A stretch of 33,710 bases of DNA from Chloroflexota bacterium. Lineage in GTDB: Bacteria > Chloroflexota > Dormibacteria > Dormibacterales > Dormibacteraceae. The position numbers and the translations under genes were made by a program. The stretch covers positions 12,613-46,322 of the forward strand of contig VBGM01000023.1 in NCBI GenBank assembly GCA_005880855.1. The letters run 5' to 3'. Shown piece by piece: positions 1 through 7,578 of the stretch. The notes under the pieces were generated by a model. The model searched no databases, was not told where the DNA came from, and saw only the letters and a list, made by a program, of their open reading frames with translations. The stretch's first letter is position 1; each line of letters starts with the position of its first letter.

Positions 1-39
1 GAAGGCGGGTTGCAGCGGATATTACGTGCCGGCGCCCAT
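1..39. repeat. 39-bp imperfect direct repeat, copy A
   Basis: This stretch matches positions 572-610 in 36 of 39 positions; the differences are at 13, 31 and 36. It covers the last five codons and stop of the metallopeptidase gene plus about 21 bases downstream of it. The repeat may continue beyond the left edge of the window, so its true length is unknown. Confidence 0.85.
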
Positions 40-528
40 CCCCGCCGCATGGTCGAGTGCCATCAGGTACCCGCGCGCACGCTCGGTGAGCGGATAGCGA
101 TTCTCGAGCTCGTGAAACGCGGGCCCATGGTCGCTGTGCTCGAGATGCGACATCTCGTGCACGAGCAGGTAGTCCAGCACCCAGTCAGGCAGTGTGCCCG
201 CGCGTTTGGCGATGCGGATGGCGCCGGATGTGAACGTGCAGCTGCCCCACAGGTGTGACATCTCCGCGAAGGCGATGGATGTCCAGCGGAGCCGGCCGCC
301 GAAATGCTTCTCGTTCAGCGCCTGCGCTCGCCCGGCCAGCCGCTCGTCGCTCGGGAGCGCCCTCGCGACGCGCCTCTGCAGGCGCCGGCTCATGACCTCT
401 GCCCACCTCTGGCGCTCGGCATGGGACATCCAGTCAGGTACGAGCAGCTCGAGGACTCCCGCGCGCAGCCGGGCCGCAACGGTGCGGCGCCGGCGCCGGC
501 TGGCGACGATGCGAATGGGTGGCGGCAT
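22..528 (-). CDS. YgjP-like (DUF45) zinc metallopeptidase
   Basis: Predicted 168-residue zinc-dependent metallopeptidase of the YgjP/DUF45 (WLM/SprT-like) group, probably cytoplasmic because no signal peptide or membrane segment is visible. The diagnostic WGSC motif is present (SHLWGSCT). It is followed by HEMSH at about residues 124-128 and a downstream His in HGPAF (about 134) as the expected third metal ligand. The N-terminus is very arginine-rich (SRRRRRTVAARLR). The ATG at 528 is chosen; a TTG at 549 would add seven residues, and neither has a clear Shine-Dalgarno. The substrate is unknown, as for most of the family. The gene lies between two copies of a direct repeat, and the upstream copy looks like the tail of a lost second copy of this gene. 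Family assignment is firm; biological role is not. Confidence 0.8.
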   Translation of the reverse strand: MPPPIRIVASRRRRRTVAARLRAGVLELLVPDWMSHAERQRWAEVMSRRLQRRVARALPSDERLAGRAQALNEKHFGGRLRWTSIAFAEMSHLWGSCTFTSGAIRIAKRAGTLPDWVLDYLLVHEMSHLEHSDHGPAFHELENRYPLTERARGYLMALDHAAGMGAGT

Positions 529-571
529 TGAGTTTGCGGGACTGTTCAAGGGCGTTGTGCTCCGATGTTGC

Positions 572-610
572 GAAGGCGGGTTGAAGCGGATATTACGTGC
601 CAGCGCTCAT
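572..610. repeat. 39-bp imperfect direct repeat, copy B
   Basis: Second copy of the repeat at 1-39. Read on the minus strand it gives Met-Ser-Ala-Gly-Thr-stop, against the Met-Gly-Ala-Gly-Thr-stop that ends the metallopeptidase, then the same bases after the stop. It lies just upstream of the metallopeptidase start, as expected for the remnant of a tandem gene duplication. The remainder of 550-672 holds no gene. Confidence 0.85.
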
Positions 611-672
611 ATCGAAAACCCTGCCTGTTAAGCGCGCCTGCCGGTACGCAGCACTAGCATTGCCACCAAACC

Positions 673-2682
673 GTGCCCAGAAGCCTTGTCATCGGAAACG
701 GCAACGTATGCATCGGCTTCGACGCGAACTACTCGGTTCGCGACATCTACTTTCCGCGCGTCGGTGACGCCAACCAGACCATGGGCAACCTCTGCCGGAC
801 GGGGTTCTTCATCGACGGCAAGTTCGCCTGGCTCTACGACGACGCCTGGGAACGGACGCTCGGCTACGTAACCGACTCGCTCGTCACCGACGTCACGCTG
901 AAGCACGCGAAGCTGGGCATCACGGTCAAGTTCGCCGATTACGTAGATCTCGCCCGCAACTGGTTCATTCGCAACGTCGAGGTGACGAGCCCCTCCGGCT
1001 TCCAGGTTGGACGCGTCTTCTTTCATTACGACTGGTACATCGAGGGCTCGGACATCGGCAACACCGTCGCCTACGACCCTCGCCATCGCGGTGTGATCGC
1101 CTACAAGGGCAACCGCTACTTTCTCATCGGCGGTGACTCGGGGCCGGAGTTCGGCATCGACACCTGGGCCAACGGCAAGAAGGGCAACGGGCTGGCGGGG
1201 ACGTGGGTCGACGCGGAGGATGGCGTGCTCGGCCGCAACCCGATCGAGCAAGGCTCCGTCGACTGCACGATCGGCTTCGACTTCGGGCCGGCAGCTCCAG
1301 GCGAGTCTCGCACGCTGACGCACTGGGTGTGCATGGGTGCGCGCCTCAGCGAAGTGTCTACCTACGGGCAGGACCTGATCATCGGCCGGGGCCCGAACAT
1401 CTACCTTGGGCGTACGAAGACGTACTGGCAGGTGTGGTCGGAGAAGGATCACCGGCACATCGACGAGGAGCTCGGCGCCGACGTCACGCAGCTTTACCGT
1501 CGCAGCATCCTCACCGCGCGCACACATGCCGACAACCATGGCGCCATCATCGCGGCGACCGACTTCGACATCACGAAGTTCGCGCGGGACACCTATGCAT
1601 ACGCGTGGCCCCGTGACGGCGCGCTGGTCGCCAACGCCCTCGATCGATCTGGCCACGAGGACATCACGAGGCAGTTCTTCACCTTCTGCCAGGACTCGCT
1701 CGTGGAAGAGGGCTTTTTTCTGCACAAGTACACGCCATACGGCAACCCGGGCAGCTCGTGGCTGCCCTGGGTCGACGCTCGCGGCGCGCGGACGCTGCCG
1801 ATCCAGGAGGACGAGACCGGCCTGGTGCTGTGGGCACTGTGGCAGCACTATCGGATCCACCGCAACCTCGACTTCGTCGTCGGCCTCTACACCTCGCTCG
1901 TCCTGCCCGCCGCCGACTGGATGGTCTCGTACACCGACCAGCGCAACGGCCTGATACAGCCGTCGTGGGACCTGTGGGAGGAGCGATGGGGAGTTCACGC
2001 GTTCTCGGTGGGGTCGGTCTGGGGTGGGCTCGAGGCGGCGCGCAATTTCGCGGAACTTTTCGGCGACGGGCCCTCGGCGGCGCGCTATCGAGACGCCGCG
2101 GAGCGCTTGAAAGAGGCGGCGGACACTCACCTGTACACGGCGGAGCTGGGCCGATTCGCGCGGCGGATCGCGGTCGAGGACGATGGCACGATGACCGTCG
2201 ACATGGTTATCGACAGCGCCATCTCGGGGCTGTGGCGATTCGGCATGTACGCACCCGACGAGACGCGCATCGCAGAGACGATGACCGCCATCAAAGACCA
2301 GCTGACGAACAACGCCGACGCCGGCGGCATCGCCCGTTACAGCAACGACTACTACTTCAGGGTCGAGCCGGACACTCGCAAGGTGCCGGGCAACCCGTGG
2401 TTCATCTGCACGCTGTGGCTGGCGCAGTGGCACATCGCCATCGCCAAGACCACACACGACCTCAAGCCGGCACGCGACATCATCAACTGGGTGGTCGCCC
2501 ACCAGATCCCCGGCGGACTGCTTTCGGAACAGCTCGACCCGAACACCGGGGCGCCGCTCTCCGTTTCACCTCTCACCTGGTCGCACGCGGAGCTGATCGC
2601 CACGGTCGACGATTTCTGTCGCAAGTCGGAGCGGGTACGCCGGTCGTCCATCTCGTCGACCGTCCCGCCGAGACCGGCCTGA
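673..2682 (+). CDS. Glycoside hydrolase family 15 (glucoamylase/trehalase-type)
   Basis: A 669-residue GH15 enzyme, an inverting hydrolase that releases glucose from alpha-linked oligosaccharides or from trehalose. The N-terminal beta-sandwich domain begins with the typical GNGNVCIGFDANYSVRDIYFP segment. The (alpha/alpha)6 catalytic domain shows AYAWPRDGALVA and DLWEERWGVH, whose first Glu of the pair (436) fits the general acid. SEQLDPNTG carries Glu 619 as the likely general base, followed by LTWSHAELI. No signal peptide is visible, so the enzyme is probably intracellular and may act on storage glucan or trehalose; bacterial GH15 sequences of this length include both glucoamylases and mycobacterial trehalases, and sequence alone does not decide. 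Start is the GTG at 673; there is no strong ribosome-binding site. It converges on pccB across a structured 101-bp gap. Confidence 0.9.
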   Translation: MPRSLVIGNGNVCIGFDANYSVRDIYFPRVGDANQTMGNLCRTGFFIDGKFAWLYDDAWERTLGYVTDSLVTDVTLKHAKLGITVKFADYVDLARNWFIRNVEVTSPSGFQVGRVFFHYDWYIEGSDIGNTVAYDPRHRGVIAYKGNRYFLIGGDSGPEFGIDTWANGKKGNGLAGTWVDAEDGVLGRNPIEQGSVDCTIGFDFGPAAPGESRTLTHWVCMGARLSEVSTYGQDLIIGRGPNIYLGRTKTYWQVWSEKDHRHIDEELGADVTQLYRRSILTARTHADNHGAIIAATDFDITKFARDTYAYAWPRDGALVANALDRSGHEDITRQFFTFCQDSLVEEGFFLHKYTPYGNPGSSWLPWVDARGARTLPIQEDETGLVLWALWQHYRIHRNLDFVVGLYTSLVLPAADWMVSYTDQRNGLIQPSWDLWEERWGVHAFSVGSVWGGLEAARNFAELFGDGPSAARYRDAAERLKEAADTHLYTAELGRFARRIAVEDDGTMTVDMVIDSAISGLWRFGMYAPDETRIAETMTAIKDQLTNNADAGGIARYSNDYYFRVEPDTRKVPGNPWFICTLWLAQWHIAIAKTTHDLKPARDIINWVVAHQIPGGLLSEQLDPNTGAPLSVSPLTWSHAELIATVDDFCRKSERVRRSSISSTVPPRPA

Positions 2683-2698
2683 CCCGGCGCGGTGCCCG

Positions 2699-2772
2699 AT
2701 TCCGCATCTTTGACGCCACAAGCTCCGAATTCAGCGCGCGCAAGGGCTCGTTTGGCGCCAGACGTGCGGAAT
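2699..2772. other. Long inverted repeat between convergent genes
   Basis: A perfect 8-bp arm (2699-2706 with 2765-2772) encloses a second 5-bp helix (2714-2718 with 2753-2757) and a 3-bp inner helix (2721-2723 with 2746-2748). It fills the 101-bp gap between the convergent ends of the GH15 gene and pccB. It could act as a two-way terminator or RNA-stabilising hairpin. There is no U-tract, so an intrinsic terminator is not proven. Confidence 0.4.
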
Positions 2773-2783
2773 ACCGCGGGAGG

Positions 2784-4421
2784 TTAGAGCGGGATGTTTC
2801 CGTGCTTGCGCGTGGGACGCTCGACTGTCTTTCGCTGCCCGATCTCGAGGCCCCGGATCAAGGCCCGCCGGGTCTCGCTCGGTTCGATCACGTCGTCGAT
2901 GTAGCCTCGCTCTGCGGCCACGTATGGGTTGGCGAACCGCGCCATGTACTCGGCGACGAGCTCCTTGCGCCGTGCGGCGGGATCGGGCGCGGCGGCCAGC
3001 TCGCGCTTGTAGATGATGTTCACTGCCGCCTCCGGGCCCATAACCGCGATCTCGGCCGTCGGCCAGGCAAGGTTCAGGTCGGCGCCCATCTGCTTGGGCG
3101 ACATCACGGTGTACGCGCCGCCGTAGTCCTTGCGCGTGATCACTGCGAGCTTGGGAACCGTCGCTTCGGCATACGCGTACAGAAGCTTGGCGCCATGCCG
3201 GATGATGCCCCCATGCTCCTGGTCGCGGCCCGGTAGATATCCGGGGACGTCCACAAAGGAGACGATGGCGATTCCGAATGCGTCGCAGAAGCGGATGAAC
3301 CGCGCCGCCTTGACGGAGGCGTTGATGTCGATGGCGCCGGCCAGCACCTTGGGTTGGTTGCCGACGATGCCCACCACGTGGCCGCCCATGCGGCCGAAGC
3401 CGACGATGATGTTCGGCGCAAAAAAAGGCTGCACCTCGAAGAACTCCCGATCGTCGAGGACGCGGGCGACCACCTCACGCATGTCGTAAGGCTTGTTGGG
3501 TGCCTCCGGCACGATGGATTGCAGCTCGGGGTCGGCGCGTTCGGGGTCGTCGCTGGTCGGCCGGAACGGCGGCCGCTCCCCGTTGCTGGAAGGCAGGTAG
3601 GAGAGCAGGCGCCGAACGCCCGCTGCGCACTCCTCTTCGGTCTTGGGCAGGAAGTGCGCGACGCCTGAGGTGACGTTGTGGACATCGCCGCCGCCGAGCT
3701 CTTCGAAGTTGACGTGCTCGCCGGTGACGACGCGGATCACCTCGGGACCGGTGATGAACATGTAGCCCTGGCCGGCCACGATGAAGATGAAGTCGGTGAT
3801 GGCCGGCGAGTACACCGCGCCGCCGGTGCATGGACCGGCGATGACGCTGATCTGCGGGATCACCCCTGATGAGCGCACGTTGCGGTAGAAGATGTCGGCG
3901 TAGCCGGCGAGGGCGACAACACCCTCCTGGATTCGAGCACCGCCGGAATCGTTGATTCCGATGATCGGCACGCGATTGCGAAGCGCCAGCTCCTGCACCT
4001 TGACGATCTTTTCGGCGGTCACCTCGCCGAGCGACCCACCGAATACGGTTGCGTCATACGCATAGACCGCGACCGGGCGCCGATCGACCTCGCCGAAGCC
4101 CGCGACGACGCCGTCCCCGGCGATTTTGCGTTCCTCCATCCCAAAGCCTTGAGCCCGGTGGGTGGCGAAAAGGTCGAGCTCGACGAACGTGCCCGCGTCG
4201 AGGAGCATCTCTACGCGTTCGCGGGCGGTGGACAAGCCCTTGGCTCGCCGCTTGTTGGCGGCCTCATTTTCGGAGTGAAGCGCCTGGTATCTGCGCTTGC
4301 GGTACTGGTTGATCTTCTGCTCTGAAACCGAGGCGGGACCGCGCTCGGGTGCGGCGACGCCCTCAACCGTCGGGGTCGTGCGCCGAACGGGGGACATGCT
4401 CTTTGGTTTGGGGGCGGCCAT
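2784..4421 (-). CDS. pccB: Acyl-CoA carboxylase carboxyltransferase (propionyl-CoA carboxylase beta)
   Basis: A 545-residue biotin-dependent carboxyltransferase subunit that moves CO2 from carboxybiotin to an acyl-CoA, most likely propionyl-CoA to methylmalonyl-CoA. Hallmarks are SGGARIQEGVVALAGYADIF in the N-terminal half and, in the C-terminal half, DVPGYLPGRDQEHGGIIRHG, ITRKDYGGAYTVM and AWPTAEIAVMGPEAAVNI, ending in HGNIPL as typical PccB proteins do. About 35 residues before VSEQKINQYRK are a basic, proline-rich, probably disordered extension. The biotin carboxylase/carrier partner is not in this window and must be encoded elsewhere. It is divergent from a LysR-type regulator with only about 59 bp between starts, so control by that regulator is plausible but unproven. 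Acetyl- or methylcrotonyl-CoA specificity cannot be excluded. Confidence 0.92.
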   Translation of the reverse strand: MAAPKPKSMSPVRRTTPTVEGVAAPERGPASVSEQKINQYRKRRYQALHSENEAANKRRAKGLSTARERVEMLLDAGTFVELDLFATHRAQGFGMEERKIAGDGVVAGFGEVDRRPVAVYAYDATVFGGSLGEVTAEKIVKVQELALRNRVPIIGINDSGGARIQEGVVALAGYADIFYRNVRSSGVIPQISVIAGPCTGGAVYSPAITDFIFIVAGQGYMFITGPEVIRVVTGEHVNFEELGGGDVHNVTSGVAHFLPKTEEECAAGVRRLLSYLPSSNGERPPFRPTSDDPERADPELQSIVPEAPNKPYDMREVVARVLDDREFFEVQPFFAPNIIVGFGRMGGHVVGIVGNQPKVLAGAIDINASVKAARFIRFCDAFGIAIVSFVDVPGYLPGRDQEHGGIIRHGAKLLYAYAEATVPKLAVITRKDYGGAYTVMSPKQMGADLNLAWPTAEIAVMGPEAAVNIIYKRELAAAPDPAARRKELVAEYMARFANPYVAAERGYIDDVIEPSETRRALIRGLEIGQRKTVERPTRKHGNIPL

Positions 4422-4480
4422 ACCGCTATATCGTAGGCGCCGTGCCCGAATACGGCCCTCAGCTCGATCTCGACCGCGCG

Positions 4481-5410
4481 ATGACGCTGCGTCAATTGCG
4501 CACGTTCAAGGCGGTTGCCGACCTGGGCAGCTTCAGCCTCGCGGCGCAGCAGCTTCGCCTGAGTCAGCCTTCGGTTTCGTACCAGGTCAAAGAGCTCGAA
4601 GAGGCGCTTGGGCTGCCCCTTCTCGACCGCCTGAGCAAGCGCATCCAGCTCACCGAGGCCGGCTCGATTCTCTACGGATACGCGCGACGCACGCTCGACG
4701 TGCTCGACGAGGCGGCGCTCGCGCTGGAGGAGATGCGCGGCATCAAGCGCGGCAACCTTCGCGTGGGTGCGAGCACGACGGTCGGTATCTATCTTCTGCC
4801 CGCAGCACTTGGCGCATTCAAGAAGCTGCATCCCGGCCTGGTCATCTCGCTGGAGATTGGGACTCGCGCGAGCGTGCAGGAGAAGGTCCTACGCAACGAG
4901 CTCGACCTCGCGGTGGTCGGTCCTGCGCTCAAGGACTCCGACCTCGCGATCATTCCATTCCTCAGCGACGAGCTCGTCGTCGTCGCGCCGGCCGGACATC
5001 GGCTCGCAAAGAAGCGCGGTCTCAGCCTGAAAGACCTGTCCGCGGAACCATTCGTAATGCGTGAGCAGGCGTCGGGCAGCCGCTGGTCGTTGGAAAAGGC
5101 AGCGAGAAAGGCCGGCGCGAAACTGCAGGTGGCGATGGAGCTCGGCTCCAACGGCGCCATCAAGCACGCGGTCGAATCGGGCCTCGGCCTCGCCGTGCTC
5201 TCACGTTACGCGTGCCTGCTCGAGCTGTCGAGCGGGCGACTGGTGGAGCTCGATGTGCACGGGTTTCCGATCCGCCGCGATTGGCACATCGTGCATTTGC
5301 GCCGCCGAAAGCTGCCGGCGTCGGTGCAGGCTTTCATCACTTTCCTGAAAGATCCCGTCTGGCTGGCCCGCGACGGCAGGCGCGGCCGCACCTTGCCGCC
5401 GACCGACTGA
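4481..5410 (+). CDS. LysR-family transcriptional regulator
   Basis: A 309-residue LysR-type regulator. The N-terminal winged helix-turn-helix begins MTLRQLRTFKAVADLGSFSL and continues with QLRLSQPSVSYQVKELE and LLDRLSKRIQLTEAG. The C-terminal part is a periplasmic-binding-protein-like effector domain, with the family pattern from NLRVGASTTVGIYLLP to ESGLGLAVLSRYA. The ATG at 4481 places the HTH at the usual distance from the N-terminus; a GTG at 4442 would add 13 residues and leave only 20 bp to pccB. LysR proteins typically act on divergent neighbours, so pccB is the natural candidate target. The effector is not predictable; the effector domain resembles the CbbR/CysB-like branch only in a general way. 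Confidence 0.9.
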   Translation: MTLRQLRTFKAVADLGSFSLAAQQLRLSQPSVSYQVKELEEALGLPLLDRLSKRIQLTEAGSILYGYARRTLDVLDEAALALEEMRGIKRGNLRVGASTTVGIYLLPAALGAFKKLHPGLVISLEIGTRASVQEKVLRNELDLAVVGPALKDSDLAIIPFLSDELVVVAPAGHRLAKKRGLSLKDLSAEPFVMREQASGSRWSLEKAARKAGAKLQVAMELGSNGAIKHAVESGLGLAVLSRYACLLELSSGRLVELDVHGFPIRRDWHIVHLRRRKLPASVQAFITFLKDPVWLARDGRRGRTLPPTD

Positions 5411-5470
5411 GTGCTGCGTCCGGGAAAGTGCCCGCCAATCCATCGGCCTAGTCGGCCGGGCGCCTACTCA

Positions 5471-5498
5471 CCCCAGGGAATCTTGCGATTCCGCGGGG
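5471..5498. other. Hairpin after the LysR gene
   Basis: GGAATC (5477-5482), a TTGC tetraloop and GATTCC (5487-5492) form a perfect six-bp stem. It is extended by CCCC (5471-5474) with GGGG (5495-5498) across a two-by-two mismatch. It lies 60 bp after the LysR stop, in a 236-bp gap with no gene. There is no U-tract, so the role (terminator, small RNA or leader) is open. Confidence 0.4.
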
Positions 5499-5549
5499 AC
5501 CCCGAGAGAGGCGCTGAAGCCTGCGTCGCCTCTTGCGCGCGCTCGGTCA

Positions 5550-5566
5550 CGCATCTACGCGATGCG
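5550..5566. other. Second hairpin in the 5411-5646 gap
   Basis: CGCATC (5550-5555), five loop bases and GATGCG (5561-5566) form a six-bp stem about 80 bp upstream of the GT87 start. It could be part of the leader of that gene. I see no other signal in the gap. Confidence 0.3.
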
Positions 5567-5646
5567 CTCCCTCACGTGCTCATCGGCTCCTTGGCTCCGG
5601 CCGCCGAGGCCGCGCCTTGTCGGGCTGATTCCCAGACGCACCACTC

Positions 5647-6873
5647 GTGAGCCTGGAGCGCCTGCGTAGGGCCGCGGCCGACCTCTTCACCCGGCCGGTC
5701 TTCTACTGGGCCCTGGCGGCGGTGTTCTGGGTGCGGGTGGTGGTGCTGACGGCGGTCACGCCCCGGCGGCCGGATGCCGAAGGCATGTGGGAAGGGGCGC
5801 ATGCCTATCTCACGAATCCCGCCCACATGTACGACGCGGCGGCCGCGTATCTCGCGCGCAGCCACGTCATCGCCCCGCCTGGCTCGCTGGACGCGTTCGT
5901 GAGCCCGCCGCCGGTCGCGATCCTCGCGATCCCTGTCGCGCTCCTGCCGAAGAACGTCGCCGTGCCGGTGTGGACGGTGATCGACGCCGCAGCCGTCGCC
6001 GCGAGTCTCTTGATCCTCTACGTGGTGCTTGCGCCGCGGCACCGTCTGGCCGCACCGCTCTTCTGGCTGGTGGCGGCGTATTTCCCACCGCTGTTCGCTG
6101 ACGTGGAGGCCGGCCAGCGCGGCGGGATCTTGATGCTTGGCGCCGCGGCCTCGATCTGGCTCGAGGCCGGAAGGCCGTCCCTCGCCGGCGCAGTCGGCGG
6201 GCTGGTCGCGTCGCTGAAGTACTTCCCGGCCGCCATGATCATCGGTCCACGGCCTGCCCATCGAATCCGCTACGCGCTGAGCCTCGGCGCGGTCATGGTC
6301 GCCGTCACCGTGGTGAGCTTCATCCCTCTCGGGCTCGGTGGCGCGATTCATTACTACCAGCAAGTCCTCATCCCCTCGCTTGCGTCACACAACTCCGACT
6401 GCGCGTACGACTCGGTGCGCACGCTGTTCATGAGAACCATCGGCGGCGAGTCATACCTGCAGCCGTCCGGGGATAGCTACGTCGCCGTTGCTTCGCCCAT
6501 CCACCTGGCCGCGGTGGCGCTCGCTCTGTCATACCTCAGCGCCATCCTCTTCGCCGCCGGCGCGGTGTGGGCCGCGTGGCGAAGCGGATGGAATCCTCCT
6601 TACGGCATGGCGCTCGGGTTTGCGCTCGGCGCCCTCATCCCAAACGAGGTGTGGCCTTACCAGTGGCTGCCATTGCTGCCGCTAGTACTGCTGCTCACGG
6701 TTCGCGCCGTCGAGCGTCGCCGGGGGGTGACCCTGATGCTGCTGGCGGTTTTCCTGCTCGGCTTCGTCAGGCAACCCTGCGAATTGTTCTTTCCCAACCT
6801 GTGGACGCTGGCCGCGATCGCCGTGTTTGTTTTGGGCGTATGGGAGAATCGAATCTTCCGATCGGCTGCTTGA
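5647..6873 (+). CDS. GT87-family (DUF2029) integral membrane glycosyltransferase
   Basis: A 408-residue polytopic membrane protein with roughly nine to ten hydrophobic segments, the first at about residues 18-38. It fits the DUF2029/GT87 family (PimE-like, GT-C fold), whose characterised members move mannose or other sugars from polyprenyl phosphate onto lipid or glycan acceptors outside the membrane. After the first helix, PDAEGMWEGAHAYLTNPAHM carries the acidic residue expected in the first extracytoplasmic loop. The second GT87 protein of this window (15131-16243) shares a GA-a-x(3)-NP-x-H-x-YD pattern at the same place. Start is the GTG at 5647. The sugar and acceptor are unknown. The adjacent downstream gene is a pseudogene. 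Confidence 0.8.
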   Translation: MSLERLRRAAADLFTRPVFYWALAAVFWVRVVVLTAVTPRRPDAEGMWEGAHAYLTNPAHMYDAAAAYLARSHVIAPPGSLDAFVSPPPVAILAIPVALLPKNVAVPVWTVIDAAAVAASLLILYVVLAPRHRLAAPLFWLVAAYFPPLFADVEAGQRGGILMLGAAASIWLEAGRPSLAGAVGGLVASLKYFPAAMIIGPRPAHRIRYALSLGAVMVAVTVVSFIPLGLGGAIHYYQQVLIPSLASHNSDCAYDSVRTLFMRTIGGESYLQPSGDSYVAVASPIHLAAVALALSYLSAILFAAGAVWAAWRSGWNPPYGMALGFALGALIPNEVWPYQWLPLLPLVLLLTVRAVERRRGVTLMLLAVFLLGFVRQPCELFFPNLWTLAAIAVFVLGVWENRIFRSAA

Positions 6874-6887
6874 CGGGAGGATCGCGA

Positions 6888-7548
6888 ATGCCGCTCAACG
6901 CTGACGTCAGCTTCACATGGGTCGGGCACGGCACCTGGAAGGTCCGCAGCGCCAGGCGCAAGGAGATCCTCATCGACCCATGGGTCATGAACAATCCGAT
7001 GGCCCCTGAGAAGCTGAAAACAATTGAACACTGCGACCTAATACTCATCACCCACGGCCACTTCGACCACATACATAACACTCGAAATCGCGCGCGCCAC
7101 GACTCCGAAGATCGTGACGATCCACGAGATCGGCGCGTGGCTGACTTCAAAGGGCGTCAGCGCCGGGAGCATCACCGCCGGCAATCAGGGCGGCACCATA
7201 GACGTCGACGGCGTGAAAGTCACGCTCGTGCACGCCGAGCACTCCTGCGGCATCTCCGATGGCGACCAGATCATCTACGGCGGCACGGCTTGCGGCCTGG
7301 TGATCGAGTTCGAGAACGGTTTCACGGTCTACTTCGCCGGCGACACGGATGTCTTCGGCGACATGGCGTTGATCGCCGAGCTGAGCAAGTTCGATGTCGC
7401 CTTCCTGCCCATCGGAGGCTTCTACACGATGGGTCCGGAGCGGGCGGCCAAGGCGTTCCCGATCCTGGCCGGGAAACCGTCCGAGCTCCAGGACCTGGTC
7501 GGGTCCGGGGTCGAGGTCCTCGACATCAAGCCCGGCGACAAGGTCTAA
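6888..7548 (+). pseudogene. UPF0173-type metal-dependent hydrolase, frameshifted and internally deleted
   Basis: A metallo-beta-lactamase-fold hydrolase of the UPF0173 kind (usually about 225-240 residues) broken in two ways. The first frame starts at ATG 6888 behind GGGAGG (6875-6880) and encodes VSFTWVGHGTWKV, ILIDPW and THGHFDHIH, with the expected HxHxDH metal site. At about 7077-7082 the frame changes: two bases are missing from an AC run, and the family sequence resumes as TLEIARATTPKIVTIHEIG. The rest, to the TAA at 7546-7548, has HAEHSCG, YFAGDTDVFGDM and LPIGGFYTMGPERAAKA but passes directly to FPILAGKPSEL. The family's PMHYGT segment, about 15 residues including a conserved His, is absent. 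One lesion could be a sequencing error; two make a real pseudogene likely. Confidence 0.8.
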
Positions 7549-7578
7549 CGACAGTCACGTCCCCGCGCTCCTGCTAGC

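Noticed and set aside
628-2502. A 624-residue open frame on the minus strand
   Set aside because: It is antisense to the GH15 gene, whose motifs are complete. The minus frame has only Arg/Val/Asp-rich low-information sequence, typical of high-GC shadow frames.
1758-3236. A 492-residue plus-strand frame spanning the end of GH15 and part of pccB
   Set aside because: It crosses a convergent junction, has Arg/Gly-rich shadow composition and matches no family.
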